NCBI RefSeq assembly: GCF_035594125.1
Contig: NC_087152.1
Coordinates: forward strand, 13,430,001-13,494,000
Length of the DNA stretch: 64,000 bases
Source: Scylla paramamosain
Lineage: Eukaryota; Arthropoda; Malacostraca; Decapoda; Portunidae
Direction: 5' to 3'
In this document: piece by piece, positions 1-13,370 of the stretch
How the letters are laid out: each line of letters opens with the position of its first letter
Position numbering within the stretch: the stretch's first letter is position 1
Notes under the pieces: model-generated
What the model saw: only the letters and a program-made list of their open reading frames with translations
What the model was told of the DNA's origin: nothing
Database searches by the model: none
Made by a program: the position numbers and the translations under genes

Positions 1-359
1 TATTCTCATGTTGTAAATTACTGTTTATATTTACTTCTTATTCAGAGATGAATTTACCCTCCTTAAAATATCATTGAGTTTTTACACATAATTCACTGTT
101 GTTAGAAATTTTGTTTATTTATCATTTTATGATTTATATTTTATTGAATGATAAAATAAGACCAGGTCCTCTCATTTTTCATAGAAGATTCCCTCTGTAG
201 ATGTTTTCTTTACTTTTTTTTTGTTAACTAAAGTTAGTTTTTCACAAAAGTTCCTTTAGATACCTTCTTTTACATTATTTATTGTATTTTTTTTTTTTTT
301 TTTAGCATGTAGTTGTTGATTTTAATTACTTATTTGATTTATTTGTTCATTCATGTCAG
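1..359 (+). other. Intron of the COX7A gene (left-truncated)
   Basis: AT-rich DNA with poly-T runs leading to the acceptor at 358-359. No coding signal is seen. Confidence 0.6.
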
Positions 360-503
360 GCACCAAACAACATCCCTATCCACCTGAAGGGAGGACCACT
401 GGACAGAGTGCTGTTTGGGGCAACCTTGGTCTTGTGTGGAGTGGGTCTAGGGACCTGCTTCCAGTTTTTCTATGAGATGTCTTTTCCCAAGAGGAATGAC
501 TAA
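360..503 (+). CDS. COX7A: Cytochrome c oxidase subunit 7A, terminal exon (5' part outside window)
   Basis: Nuclear-encoded subunit of mitochondrial complex IV, a small single-span inner-membrane protein that stabilises the holoenzyme and its dimers or supercomplexes. The exon follows an acceptor (TCATGTCAG) ending at 359. It reads 47 codons in one frame and stops with TAA at 501-503. The visible protein has the family's HLKGG start of the core domain, then a hydrophobic segment (VLFGATLVLCGVGLG) and a C-terminal FYEMSFPKRND. This corresponds to the FYELSVPKK-type end of insect COX7A and the SFPKK end of the vertebrate proteins. The upstream exons, carrying the targeting peptide and N-terminus, lie to the left of the window, so only the last half to two-thirds is seen. 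Two AATAAA signals follow at 652 and 663. Identification rests on family resemblance over a short exon, but the motif order is distinctive. The paralogue cannot be decided. Confidence 0.87.
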   Translation, partial: APNNIPIHLKGGPLDRVLFGATLVLCGVGLGTCFQFFYEMSFPKRND

Positions 504-651
504 TATATATGTATTACAGAATTAAGGTTGATTATTATTGTACATATTTGTGGCTAATTGTTCCCCAGTATCCACCTTTCAAAAGTAATTAAAATGTTGG
601 AAATTTTTATGTATGAAATACTGAGGGGACAATGCTTTGTAGATTAACTTC

Positions 652-668
652 AATAAATGAACAATAAA
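652..668 (+). terminator. Tandem polyadenylation signals of COX7A
   Basis: Two AATAAA hexamers (652-657 and 663-668) lie about 150 bases after the COX7A stop codon. They fit a short 3' UTR. Confidence 0.6.
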
Positions 669-918
669 TTGAAATGTATTTGGCTGATGCACCACTGATC
701 AGTGCACTACATTATCATGAGCTATTGATAAAAGAACATTAACTGGTAAAACAAGCCACTTGAAAGGTATGTATTACACTGATATGAAGTGTTAACTGCT
801 AATCACCAGGTTCCTCACAGACAAAACACACACACACACACAGTCAAACACTTCTCTCAATGTCACCCAAACAAGGTTCCTCTGCTATCATTGCTACTCT
901 CTTTCTCTGTTCCTCGCC

Positions 919-1153
<235 letters not shown>

Positions 1154-4117
1154 CACTTTTTTTTGTCTGCGTCTCTAACACACGCACCTTCCCTAGTTCC
1201 ATCCATAGACAAGAGAGGGAAAGAGAGAGAAAGAGAAAGAGAGAGAGAGTGTCAGACCCTGGTGCTGCCATCCATCAACCATCCATCCCACCTTGCTGTC
1301 CCCTATCCATGTCCCCTTATGAGCAGCCCTCGCCCTTCCCCTCGGCCTTGCAGGTTCTCTTCCTTCACTCTAATACCCCTTTGCTGCTGCCTACCCTCGC
1401 CCAACCCTCTCTTCTTTACATCCCCTCCCCTTCCTCCTCACAAACTTATCTCTCTCCCCTCTCCCAACCCTCTGTCTTTCCCTCTCCCTCCATCCCTCTT
1501 TCAGTTCCCCTCTTCCACCACCTTTTCTTAGTGTTTGTATGCACGTCTATTTATCCACACATGTATCTTGGTAGGGAAAAGTGTATTTTTCTGCAGAAAG
1601 GAGCAATACATGCTGGAGATGATAATGATGCTCTGGAAAAGACCTGTAGTGATGCCACCTCAACATCAATTCACAGATGATCATTGTCTAAACCTCTGAA
1701 TTAATCTTTATAGGGGAATCAGGAAAATCCTTCCTCTCACCCCTAAGCAATGATTTTACAGATTACAGTTTCCTGTATATTTTTGCATAAAGGTATGAAG
1801 AGTACAAACTTAAAACAATGGATGTGGAAAGAGATAGAGCTGTGTTTTATTCCTGTTTTATTTGAATTTTTAAATTAATACAATAAAATTTGTTTACTTT
1901 TTTTAGTCTATTATTTCATATGCAAAACTTCACACTGGTGGTGACTCAATACCTCAAGGCCTAAGTCAATGTGATATAATCAGGGATCAGGAGCCTCAAA
2001 CAAACATCCATGACGACAATAACATCTACTGTACTCGTGACTACTCTTTCTATATGTACATCATTAAAAAACATACTCTGATGACACACTTTACTTTCAA
2101 GCTAGACAAACAATACCTAAATTTATCTAAAACTTGAGATGCAGTGTCGGTGCATATTTTGAAAACGACTTTCATTGGTGAAATTCAGGAAGTAGAGAAT
2201 AAATCAAGTTGCCTGGGGACCCTAAATCTCTGACTGTATCACACCTCTGGAGGGATTGGCTTATGGACTGTTAACATCTGCATGGTCTTAGCACAACTTT
2301 ACTCTGCTATAAGCTCCTATGAATGTACGGTCATAAATTTTGATTTCTGATTGCATCCCAGAATGTCCAATTACCCCATCGTAAGATTAATAGTGAGAAC
2401 AAGGTTTTGTCTGTAACCAAGATGCAAGACATGTGATTCCTTGCTTTTGACATCATACATCAATATGGTCATGGGGGAGGGAGGGGAACAGAAAAGAAAG
2501 AAATGAAGAGAAATAAGATTATGAATAACCTTCTTTGCATCCCTGTAAGGGACAGGTATTTCCAGCACACTTGAAAAAAAAGAGAAAAGGTATATATATA
2601 TTAAATATATATATATGTATGTATATATATATATAAAACAGTCCAAACCAGGCAAATGACACCGAACAACTTGGTCAAAAATTTGTACTCTTTCACACAA
2701 ATTCCAAGTAAAAATTATGCATCCAAGAAGGCTCATGAGAGGAGTGTGACAATGGCTGGCAAACTAAAAACCCAAAATCTGTCATCTGGCAACTGGCATG
2801 CATTTCTGGCAGTGGAGATGTGCCAGATCCAACAACAGGCTGAGAAATTAAATGTTTGGAAACTCCATAAAGCTCCTCAGGCCAAGGTAACTTCTGCCTT
2901 ACATCACCGGATCACAAGATTGCCTCTATTGAAAAGCTCACATTGAAAATCACAACCTATTTTATGTATGAAATGCAGGCAGTTTTACTTCATGAATTGT
3001 TTACACATAACTAATAAGGAACTTAATGAAGCTTCCAGTAAATATAACAACAGATAAAAGCTGCAGCCTCCCCTCACAAGTTTCCTGAACAACTACTAAC
3101 ACACAGCTCTCTATTGATTATTTAGATCAATGTAAAGGTAACAGATGCCAAACACACCAACTACATTAAATACTGTGGACATCAGTAATGACCGGCAGCA
3201 CACAGCCACCACAGCACCTACACTGTACATCAGATTTTTCATAACACATTTCGTCAATTTATCAATAATGAAAAAATAATTTCCATTTTTAGACTGTACA
3301 ATATGGATCTTCTTAGAAGTGGGTCTTTATAATAGGGGTTCCATTTGTCATGGGACAAGTTACAATATTTAGCATAGAAGGGTATTTCTCAAAGCATCTG
3401 AGGGAAGGCTTGGGTCTATACATACAGTATATATCATACTGGAAGGTAAAGTTAAAGAATAAAACATAGGATAACACATGTCAAGGGTTACAGAGCTTAT
3501 AAAGCCCTCAACCTCTACCACTTCAGTTCATATGTATAAGACAAAGGGAGATGTGTGCATGTGTACCAGAAATTAGTTCAAACATATATTACAAAATGTC
3601 TATGAAGCTCACTATTCCTAGACTCAGGAATTCACAGGCATAACAATAAATGTCTTAATGAAGCTCACTAGCCCTGTGCTTAAGAGTTCACAGGCATAGC
3701 AGTAGGAACATTTTTTTTTTTTTTAGTCATCTGTTCCTTGCTTTTAGTAAGGAAACTTCAAAATATTTTATTTCTTCAGCTGTCACATGACCTGCTTGTG
3801 CTGTGCAATTACTATAAGTTGCCTTGTTACTGTGAAATGATTATCTTGTGAAATTTCATGCTGAGGAGAAGTCAAGTTGATGTTACACAGTACTAATAGA
3901 TCAACAAAAAACAGTGAATGCTGAAGTGTTCTTATGAGAGTTGATACTGTCTGACGGTCAAAGTGTGAATGCTGAAGAGTTGTGATGGTCAAGAAACAAT
4001 GCCGCTTCCACCAAATGCATCCATAATGCAACTTCTTTAAAACTAACCAAAAAAATGCCGGCAATAGCAATTATACGTCTGTACAGGCAGGGTAAATCTT
4101 GGCTTACTGCTGGCAAG

Positions 4118-4120
<3 letters not shown>

Positions 4121-4171
<51 letters not shown>
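4121..4171. repeat. Poly(A) tract, 51 bases
   Basis: Uninterrupted A run on the plus strand. It may be the tail of an old retroposed insertion, but no flanking element or target duplication was recognised. Confidence 0.9.
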
Positions 4172-4174
<3 letters not shown>

Positions 4175-4783
4175 AACAGCATAATCAGAACCATATTTCA
4201 TGACAAATAACATTTGTTATAGAGATAAATATTAAAAATCAAAGTAATATCAAACACCACATGAAGAAAAATACATCCCCAAGAGCCCAAACACTAAAAA
4301 CAAACCATGATTGCCATAAACTTGACTTTTATTTTAAGAGATAAAAACTCAGATCTCTTTTAATCTTAACCATAACTTAAAAATCAGATCCAAAGTTATC
4401 ATTTATTTGAGCACCTTTAAACAAAGAAAACTTTTAATTCTCTTGGTAGGAAGAAAATTCAAATAAGTTGCTTATTGAAGTATAAACAAACAATAAGAAA
4501 CAATAAACATGCAGATTCCCAATTAATGTCATGGAACTGACACCAAGAGTCTCCACTATGTGTAAGGACTGATAACTTTGGACAGTGAAATAATCTCTTA
4601 TGATTTGCCTCTCCACTGCAAAGGGAACTAACACAAAGCATCTTATCTGGTAGGAAATACTACCTTCCGAATATCTACCATAAGCAGGTGAAGAAAGCTC
4701 CTAAAAATAATTACAGGTCTTCCATTTACATACAATTAATAGGTACTTCTTTACATGTTATACTTAAAAAAATTAATAACAAC

Positions 4784-4845
<62 letters not shown>
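4784..4845. repeat. (AAT)n microsatellite
   Basis: About 20 copies of the ATA/TAA trinucleotide. The Asn- or Ile-rich frames over it are artefacts. Confidence 0.95.
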
Positions 4846-4848
<3 letters not shown>

Positions 4849-5550
4849 TAATAAAAACATCAACATGGTCCAATGCGCACAAAGTCAGGTTCTCAAATAC
4901 TAAGTCCACATAAAAAATATGAGGGTAAATTGTAATTAATAAGGGGCAGGGAGAGGAGAGCAGCTGCCGTGTTGAAAGCTGCCTCATCACTTAAGGGATA
5001 ACTCAACTGCTGTCCCATGGAATCCAACTTCCACACTTTGGCAGGTGCATTAATAAATTCCCAAATAAATTCTAGAATAGTAACTCCTAATTAGTTTACA
5101 AATATTCTAAGTACATAGGAGTGCATAAATTTCTTTTACAAAATTTACATATTATGGGTGTTTAAACACCTCAAGAGTTGACAAGAATATTTCCCCTATT
5201 TAGTGCAGCCAAAGAGACACCTAGAAATGGCTTGGAATGTGATTAGGGTCAGACAGTGGACGATGACACGTACCTAGTGCTGGGCCCGCCACCTGGCTAG
5301 TAGCAACAACAGAGAGAACCTCTAGTGGTCACAGCTATGGGGAGATCATGGCACAACATTATCTACAGCTTGCATCATTCAGCACCACACACAGCCCAGC
5401 CAGGCATTGGCCTAGCGAGCTGTGTGTCACTGGGCCAAGCACCATCTCTGTGTAAGTATGAGTTGTGTGGTGGTGAGGAGTCAAGACACAGGGAGGTGCC
5501 TGTGCTGCCGGCATCAATGTGCTACAGGGGGATCAGGTTGGGCTGGGGCC

Positions 5551-6502
5551 TCACACCACCTCTGCCAAGAGTCCAAACATGGGGAGATAGTGGGTGCCTG
5601 GGGGCAAGTGGGCTGCATGAGCCACGGGTGTCCCGTGGGAGCCGGCCACTGTGTGGGTCACCCCATGAGGCGGTGGCTGTTGATGGGCATTACTGCTTGC
5701 TACCACAGTGGGTGTGGGCAAAGAGACTGTGGCTGTCTGGACCACAGCTGGAGCAGCCTGGGGTGCTGCCACACTGGACACTCCAATTTGAATGGAGTGA
5801 CTGGGCTGGGAGCTGGACTGACCAGATCCTGGAGCATTCACCTTAATGTGGGAGCGCATGTGCTTGGTCAGGTGCTCACGGCGGGAGAAGGCCTTCCCGC
5901 ATGTGCCACAAGCATGGGGTTTCTCCCCAGAGTGGGTCAGCACATGGCGCCGCAGGTGCTCATTGCGAATGAAGGACTTGCCACATACCCCACACTGGTA
6001 GGGCCGTGGCACAGGCTCACCATTGTGGTTGAGGCCTCTGGTAGAACCACTAGAGCTGCTTCCCCCACCATGGCCTCCACTGGCCTGCCCAGAATGGTGA
6101 CTGGTGGAGGTGGTAACCACTGAGGTGGGAACAGCACTACCACTACCACTTGGGGGGTTGATGGTCACCAGACGCCCACTCTGATCGGTGGTCTGCAGCA
6201 GAAGGGTTGTGGCCAGGCCTGTCAACGTCACAAAGATTACGGTCTTAGTGTGGTTGGGTGCTGAAGATCATAATTAGTGACCAAGTAATGGTGACTCAAT
6301 CACTTCTTATCAGTACATCATTATTATATGATGAATTAAAGATTTTCTTTAGTTTATACATATAAATATATTGGTAAGCAAAATATGGTTTAAAACCAGT
6401 CATAAAACCAGTCATAAAGAAGTGTCAATAATATTCCAGAACTTATGAAAATTTTTACTGTAACTAGGAAAAAACATTTCCCACTCCCCCAAAAAATTCC
6501 CA

Positions 6503-6550
<48 letters not shown>

Positions 6551-7320
6551 GCAAATACTTCATAATTCCAAGGTTCTCATTATACCTTGCATAATACTAA
6601 CACCCTAAAGATGTGGTACTCAGAAATATTGCCAACATTATATATCAATTTTATAACTATGCAACAACATCATTTGAGTGAAGTTTATGATCTACAACAT
6701 CAGTTAGCTACAAGTCATGCCATCACAATACATCTTATTGTCTACTGTCATCTAGGAGAACTACAGTGAGAAATTTAGTCATGCATAGATTTGATAAAAT
6801 AGTAAACAATAACAGAAATAATAATAATAATGAAAAGACCTCAAAATGTTAGCCAGTCAATCAATACTCTGGACACTGAAGAGCATCACCATTCATCATG
6901 CAAATTGTTCTCACCAGAGACAGGAAAGGTCTCAGATCTTCCTCACTTAAATGAAGCAAATTTCACACTTAATTAAGGTTGATTCACTATTAAAAATTAG
7001 CAAGACATTGATATTGTGCACTTCAGAATCCCAGTAGGCAATTCTACATATTTTTTTTTTTTTTTTTTAGTAAATTTAACACCATACATATCTTGTATTT
7101 AAAGAACATGAAAATCAAACACAAAACAACACTAGCTTTTTAACTGAGGTTTCTGTCTAACAGTGTCTTAAATTTCACACTAAGGTTAGCTGAGAAGGGT
7201 TGTGAATATGGGGACAGTGACAACTACAGTAACTGATTTACTTTACTGTGATCTTGGTACTATTAAAGTAACAAACTTGCCATTTGATATATTTACTGAG
7301 CTCAGAACTTTCTAAGACAA

Positions 7321-7363
<43 letters not shown>

Positions 7364-9915
7364 AATAAATAAATAAATAAGTGAAAAAATAAAATTAAAA
7401 AATGAACAAAAATAATATATAAATCAACAAATAAATAAATAAATAAATGAATAAATAAAAAATAAATAAATAATCTTTTATAAAATCTAGTAGTAATCAT
7501 CATTTCATTACTTTAGAATAGGGCTCTGCCAGCCTATCTATCTATATTCAATCCCTTGGTCTAAGAAGCAAGATATATAGTGATTGCTTGAGTCTAAATG
7601 AACAATTCCAGACAAGTCATCACAGGCAACGGTTAAGTATGGGGAGGGTTCAAGAATGGGATATATTCTTATGAAATACACAATTAGTGCTGCTAGCAGG
7701 ACAATCCAGGACACATAAAAGAATAATCCCCTGTCCACACCAGCAGCAACACTGGACAGATATGTAATGTCAAAAGATTAAGTACATCAATAAATAGTGT
7801 ACAAACACTAAAAATGTTTACCACATCTTCCTTACCTTCTACACTCTACATGTCTCACTTCTATGACAACAGATCTTAACATTCTTTGCAATGATAAAGG
7901 AAACATTTCACTATTCATATTTAACTTTTTTTCTTGGAACAGAAAAATGTATGAAAAAAAAAAGTAAAAAATAATTGTCTATGATATTGAACCAGTCCTT
8001 TAGCATTGCTGGTCTAGACAACAAAAAACATCATGAAGACTCTTAGTCATCAATGCTATAAAACTAGCAGTCATCATTGCCTCTCCCAATTTATGTTCTG
8101 GAGGCTGAGTGTAATGACTAAGAGTCTTGAGGGGACATACCTGCACTCTCCTGGTCAGATGCGCTCCACACACTTTTAAGTGCCGTGACATTTCCATGTG
8201 TTAGTTGGATTAGTTGAAGGGCTACAATGCATGAAAATTACTGGAAGTGGTTAGCTGAAGGACTAAAATACATGAGAATTACTTGAGTGAAAGATGATGT
8301 TACAGAGCTACAGAAGCTATCATCTACACTACTCCCTCATAAATGCCTTATACTTTACCACTAATTTTATTTGAGCTATCACATAGACTCAAGTCTAGGC
8401 CAATATGTGATGGTCATGTGATGGATGAGATGGTGGTGATGAGGGTGATGCCTGGTGAGGGTTATCGTGAGTTGTAGTGAGGGGAGTGGTACCTGGTGTG
8501 TGGTGAGCAGCCAAACGGTGGTGGGGCTGCGGGTGCTTGATAGTGGTGTGGGTGGGTGGTAGCAGCTGTGGTACAGCTGCATGCAGCAGGCTGGAGGGTA
8601 TCTGGGCAGCTCCGCTAAGAGAGGTGATGGCTGCAGTGGAGGCTGACCCCAGCTGTGGCTGCGAGGGGTTGGGTGAGTCCGCAGGTGATGTCATGTACTC
8701 ATACTCACCTGGTGTGTGAGGATGGCCGCTGGGTGGCGGGCTGTGGGAGCCCGGAGGCTTGGTGTGGCTCAGAAGATGTTTGGTCAGATGCTCCCGCCGT
8801 GAAAATGTCTTGTTACAGGTGGGGCAGTGGTAAGGCTTCTCCCCAGAGTGGGTGAAGGAGTGACGTCGCACATGCTCATTGCGCGTGAACCCCTTGCCAC
8901 ATACAGCACACTGGTAGGGCCGTGTAGGCAGGTGAATTCTGCGGTGGCGGTCCAGGTGAGCCTTCCTCTTGAAGGTGACCCCACAATCATCGCACCTGTA
9001 CGGCTTGTCCACACTGTGCTGGTCCACCATGTGTTCCTCAAACTGCAGTGACTTCTGCATGTCTAAGCCACAAATCCAACAAACAAAGGATGCCCCTGAA
9101 GTGTCGACCCCTGGCCTGGCTATGATGGTACCCGGAGGTGGCAGGGTACTCTGCCCAGACTCGCGCCGCCGGTCTCCCTGCTTGCTGTAGCCCCCGCTGC
9201 TGGAACCCTGCTTCACCACCACTGGTGACGTGGCCGACCCACCTTGGGCAGGAGGAGTTTGGGCAGAGTTGGATCCACCCGAACTGTAACCGTTGGATGC
9301 CACCCGTACCCCCTCCTGAGGGTTGGGCACGTACAGGAAGTGGTTGCGCACCAGGTCGGGGTTGATATTGCGCACCAGGTCTGGGTTGGTGAGAAGATTG
9401 AAGGCATCAATGTGCTGTGGTACTGACCGCTGGGAAAAATAATGCAACACCTCGTTGACACTGTTGAAGTGTAACTGAACGATACTGTTCTTGTCCTTGT
9501 CGCCAGTGTTGATCCCAGGTATCCCCCCCCTAATCTCAACCTTAATGAGTGGTTCAAAGTCTGTGGTATCAGTACCCTTCTCGACGCGACTCTCATGCGA
9601 CGCCACGGATGACACCCTGGGCGGGGGCGTGAAGGCTCCCTGAGAGTCATCCTTGGTCAGCTCCTGCACCTTGCCCTCCCCTGGCAGCCCCGCCCCACCA
9701 TCACCCTCATGCATGCCGCCCTGTGGTTGTGGCTGCTGCTGTTGTGGTGGAGGCGGTGGCTGCTGTTGTTGTTGTTGTTGCTGTTGGCTCACTGTGGGGG
9801 TGACACTCACAGCATGAGCCTGGTAGGTCACCTGACCACCCATGGCAGCCACCGCAGCTGCCTGGGTCGCAGGTATGCCCCGACCATTGTCGATCATGTT
9901 CATTGTGAAGTCCAT
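5551..9915 (-). CDS. C2H2 zinc-finger transcription factor, six-finger spliced form
   Basis: Predicted DNA-binding nuclear protein of 624 aa, coded by 9915-8709 and 6218-5551. The start is ATG at 9915-9913, the first ATG after an acceptor at 9941-9942. Order along the protein: polyQ/polyP at about residues 44-63; an unrecognised conserved-looking stretch (QLHFNSVNEVLHYFS) at about 147-161; fingers 1-4 at about 279-384 (cysteine pairs 279/282, 308/311, 336/339, 364/367); a Ser/Gly/Thr-rich linker; fingers 5-6 at about 478-526; and a Gln/Pro/Ala-rich tail. The donor ACCAG|GTGAGTAT (exon end 8709) leaves phase 1, and the acceptor GTTGACAG before 6218 restores the frame as a Gly codon, so the join is exact. 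Fingers 3-4 and 5-6 are near copies (RNEH and SRREHLTKH helices). The RxEHL-type helices recall insect proteins such as Crooked legs, but I cannot name an orthologue. The splice is inferred, not observed. Confidence 0.75.
6506..6547. repeat. Poly(A) tract, 42 bases
   Basis: Uninterrupted A run inside the zinc-finger intron. Confidence 0.9.
7318..7472. repeat. (AAAT)n microsatellite cluster
   Basis: Two blocks of AAAT units (7318-7382 and about 7430-7472) separated by a degraded middle. Confidence 0.9.
8395..9915 (-). CDS. Same zinc-finger gene, four-finger read-through form
   Basis: If the donor at 8708 is not used, the main exon stays open and ends at a TGA at 8395-8397. This gives 506 aa with fingers 1-4 only. 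The alternative tail after residue 402 reads EYEYMTSPADSPNPSQPQ and goes on Pro/Ser/Thr/His-rich for about 100 residues. It lacks fingers 5-6 and the Ala/Gln/Pro tail. Finger 1 has spacing CX2C-X12-HX4H; fingers 2-4 have the usual HX3H and TGEKP-like linkers (HSGEKP between 3 and 4). Such an intron-retention or alternative-end isoform is common for zinc-finger genes, but it could also be a chance open frame of about 100 codons in GC-rich intron sequence. Confidence 0.5.
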   Translation of the reverse strand: MDFTMNMIDNGRGIPATQAAAVAAMGGQVTYQAHAVSVTPTVSQQQQQQQQQPPPPPQQQQPQPQGGMHEGDGGAGLPGEGKVQELTKDDSQGAFTPPPRVSSVASHESRVEKGTDTTDFEPLIKVEIRGGIPGINTGDKDKNSIVQLHFNSVNEVLHYFSQRSVPQHIDAFNLLTNPDLVRNINPDLVRNHFLYVPNPQEGVRVASNGYSSGGSNSAQTPPAQGGSATSPVVVKQGSSSGGYSKQGDRRRESGQSTLPPPGTIIARPGVDTSGASFVCWICGLDMQKSLQFEEHMVDQHSVDKPYRCDDCGVTFKRKAHLDRHRRIHLPTRPYQCAVCGKGFTRNEHVRRHSFTHSGEKPYHCPTCNKTFSRREHLTKHLLSHTKPPGSHSPPPSGHPHTPGEYEYMTSPADSPNPSQPQLGSASTAAITSLSGAAQIPSSLLHAAVPQLLPPTHTTIKHPQPHHRLAAHHTPGTTPLTTTHDNPHQASPSSPPSHPSHDHHILA

Positions 9916-10023
9916 GGCTGGCACCTTTATGCCTACACACCTGCAATAGAGGGAGGGTGTCAGGCCCACCCAGACAATGCCACTAGAGAGCACTGGGGGC
10001 CAGCGCTTGCACCAACACCTCAC

Positions 10024-10268
10024 CTCCACCACTGATCCCTAGCCGTCTCTCTAGGTTAGTGTAGCACTGAGGTAGCTGCCCCTCTGTTTGATGCTCCCTT
10101 CCCCTTGTCCTTTCCTCCTCCTCTCCCTAGTTCATATCTAGCCGCCCACCCTCTCTGTTTCCCTCCCGCCCTCGTTAGCTTCAACAGCATCGACGCGATA
10201 TCACATTGCCTTTCCCAGCGGTCAGTGTCACAGCAAAATGGAAGCCATGCTAGTAGCATAGCATAATA
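10024..10268 (-). other. Probable 5' non-coding exon of the zinc-finger gene
   Basis: On the minus strand a strong acceptor (TTTGTTTCTTCAG) ends at 10269 and a donor (GTGGAG|GTGAGG) begins at 10023. The following intron (9941-10023) is only 83 bases and ends in CCTCTATTGCAG just before the coding exon. The exon holds several short upstream ORFs (for example ATGGCTTCC... closing at TGA), which could restrain translation. The assignment rests only on splice-site quality and position. Confidence 0.45.
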
Positions 10269-10912
10269 CTGAAGAAACAAATTTCTTTCCTTCTTGTCTG
10301 GAATAAAAAAACAAAAGAATTTATGCAAATAGTATATAAGCTGGAAAAAAAGAAAAAAAAAAGCAGCCATGCACATATGGATGATTTAAAAATTTCATAC
10401 ATGCACAATACTAAATACAAGTCCATGCAAATATCCTACACTTAAGATTAACAACATGCCAATAGGAACTCATGGAAGTGAAAAAAACACAAGGGCCAAC
10501 AAACTTATTCAATGATATGAGTAAAATGATCAAGTCATTTTTAACAGTTAAATGAGCTAATCATTAATCTATTCAGGTGATATAATACTCAGCAAGATGG
10601 CCCACTAAGGCATTAATTTAACAACACACATCAAATGCACTTGAACAAGTCTTGGGGAAGCACCTGTTCTAGGATGGGATGGAGTGGGGTGGGATAGGGT
10701 GGGGCAGGCCATGTAAATGTGTGTAAGGGCCTGGCTGCCAGGTGCTGTGACCCCCACGTCTACCCACCAACTGGGACAGGAGAAACAACTTCCTGGACAC
10801 AGTAATTCTTTCCTAGACTGAAACTTTTAGAAAGATTTGGTTGGAAGAAGACAAGAGAGGGCTAAAAGAATCTCTATACAATGTACAATACTGTGACTCC
10901 TCTCATCTTCTG

Positions 10913-11125
<213 letters not shown>

Positions 11126-11323
11126 TAAAAAAAAAGGGGGGGGAGGGAAAGAAGTGTAAAGTACATACATATATACCTGGCACTCTTAAGAAAAGGAACA
11201 ACACACCACAGCCAGCCCCAAGAAGTGAGGCAGCCAGTCAGCTAGCAGTGTTGCCAGCCCTGCAGCACTTGGTGGTTCCTGGACACCTTCATAATCTCTC
11301 ACATCCAGACTTGAAATATAAAA

Positions 11324-13370
<2,047 letters not shown>

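Larger units (their letters stand above)
1253..5550. other. Gene-poor stretch between COX7A and the zinc-finger gene; probably includes the zinc-finger 3' UTR
   Basis: 1253-1540 is pyrimidine-rich low-complexity DNA. 1540-5550 is mostly unique AT-rich sequence without a convincing exon on either strand. On the minus strand, two AATAAA signals (plus-strand TTTATT near 1842-1860) and another near 4327 could end the zinc-finger transcript, which would then have a long 3' UTR. A TA-rich patch lies at 2590-2636. Confidence 0.45.
6219..8708 (-). other. Intron between zinc-finger exons
   Basis: About 2.5 kb. Contents: poly(A) 6506-6547, a (AAAT)n cluster 7318-7472, and otherwise unique AT-rich sequence. 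A small frame at 8141-8197 (MEMSRHLKVCGAHLTRRVQ, followed by GTATGT) looks exon-like, but joining it to the next exon would break the reading frame. Confidence 0.6.

Noticed and set aside
8000..8197. Possible small coding exon (MEMSRHLKVCG..., donor at 8140)
   Set aside because: It has a plausible donor but no good acceptor. Joining to 6218 would shift the frame of the clear zinc-finger exon.
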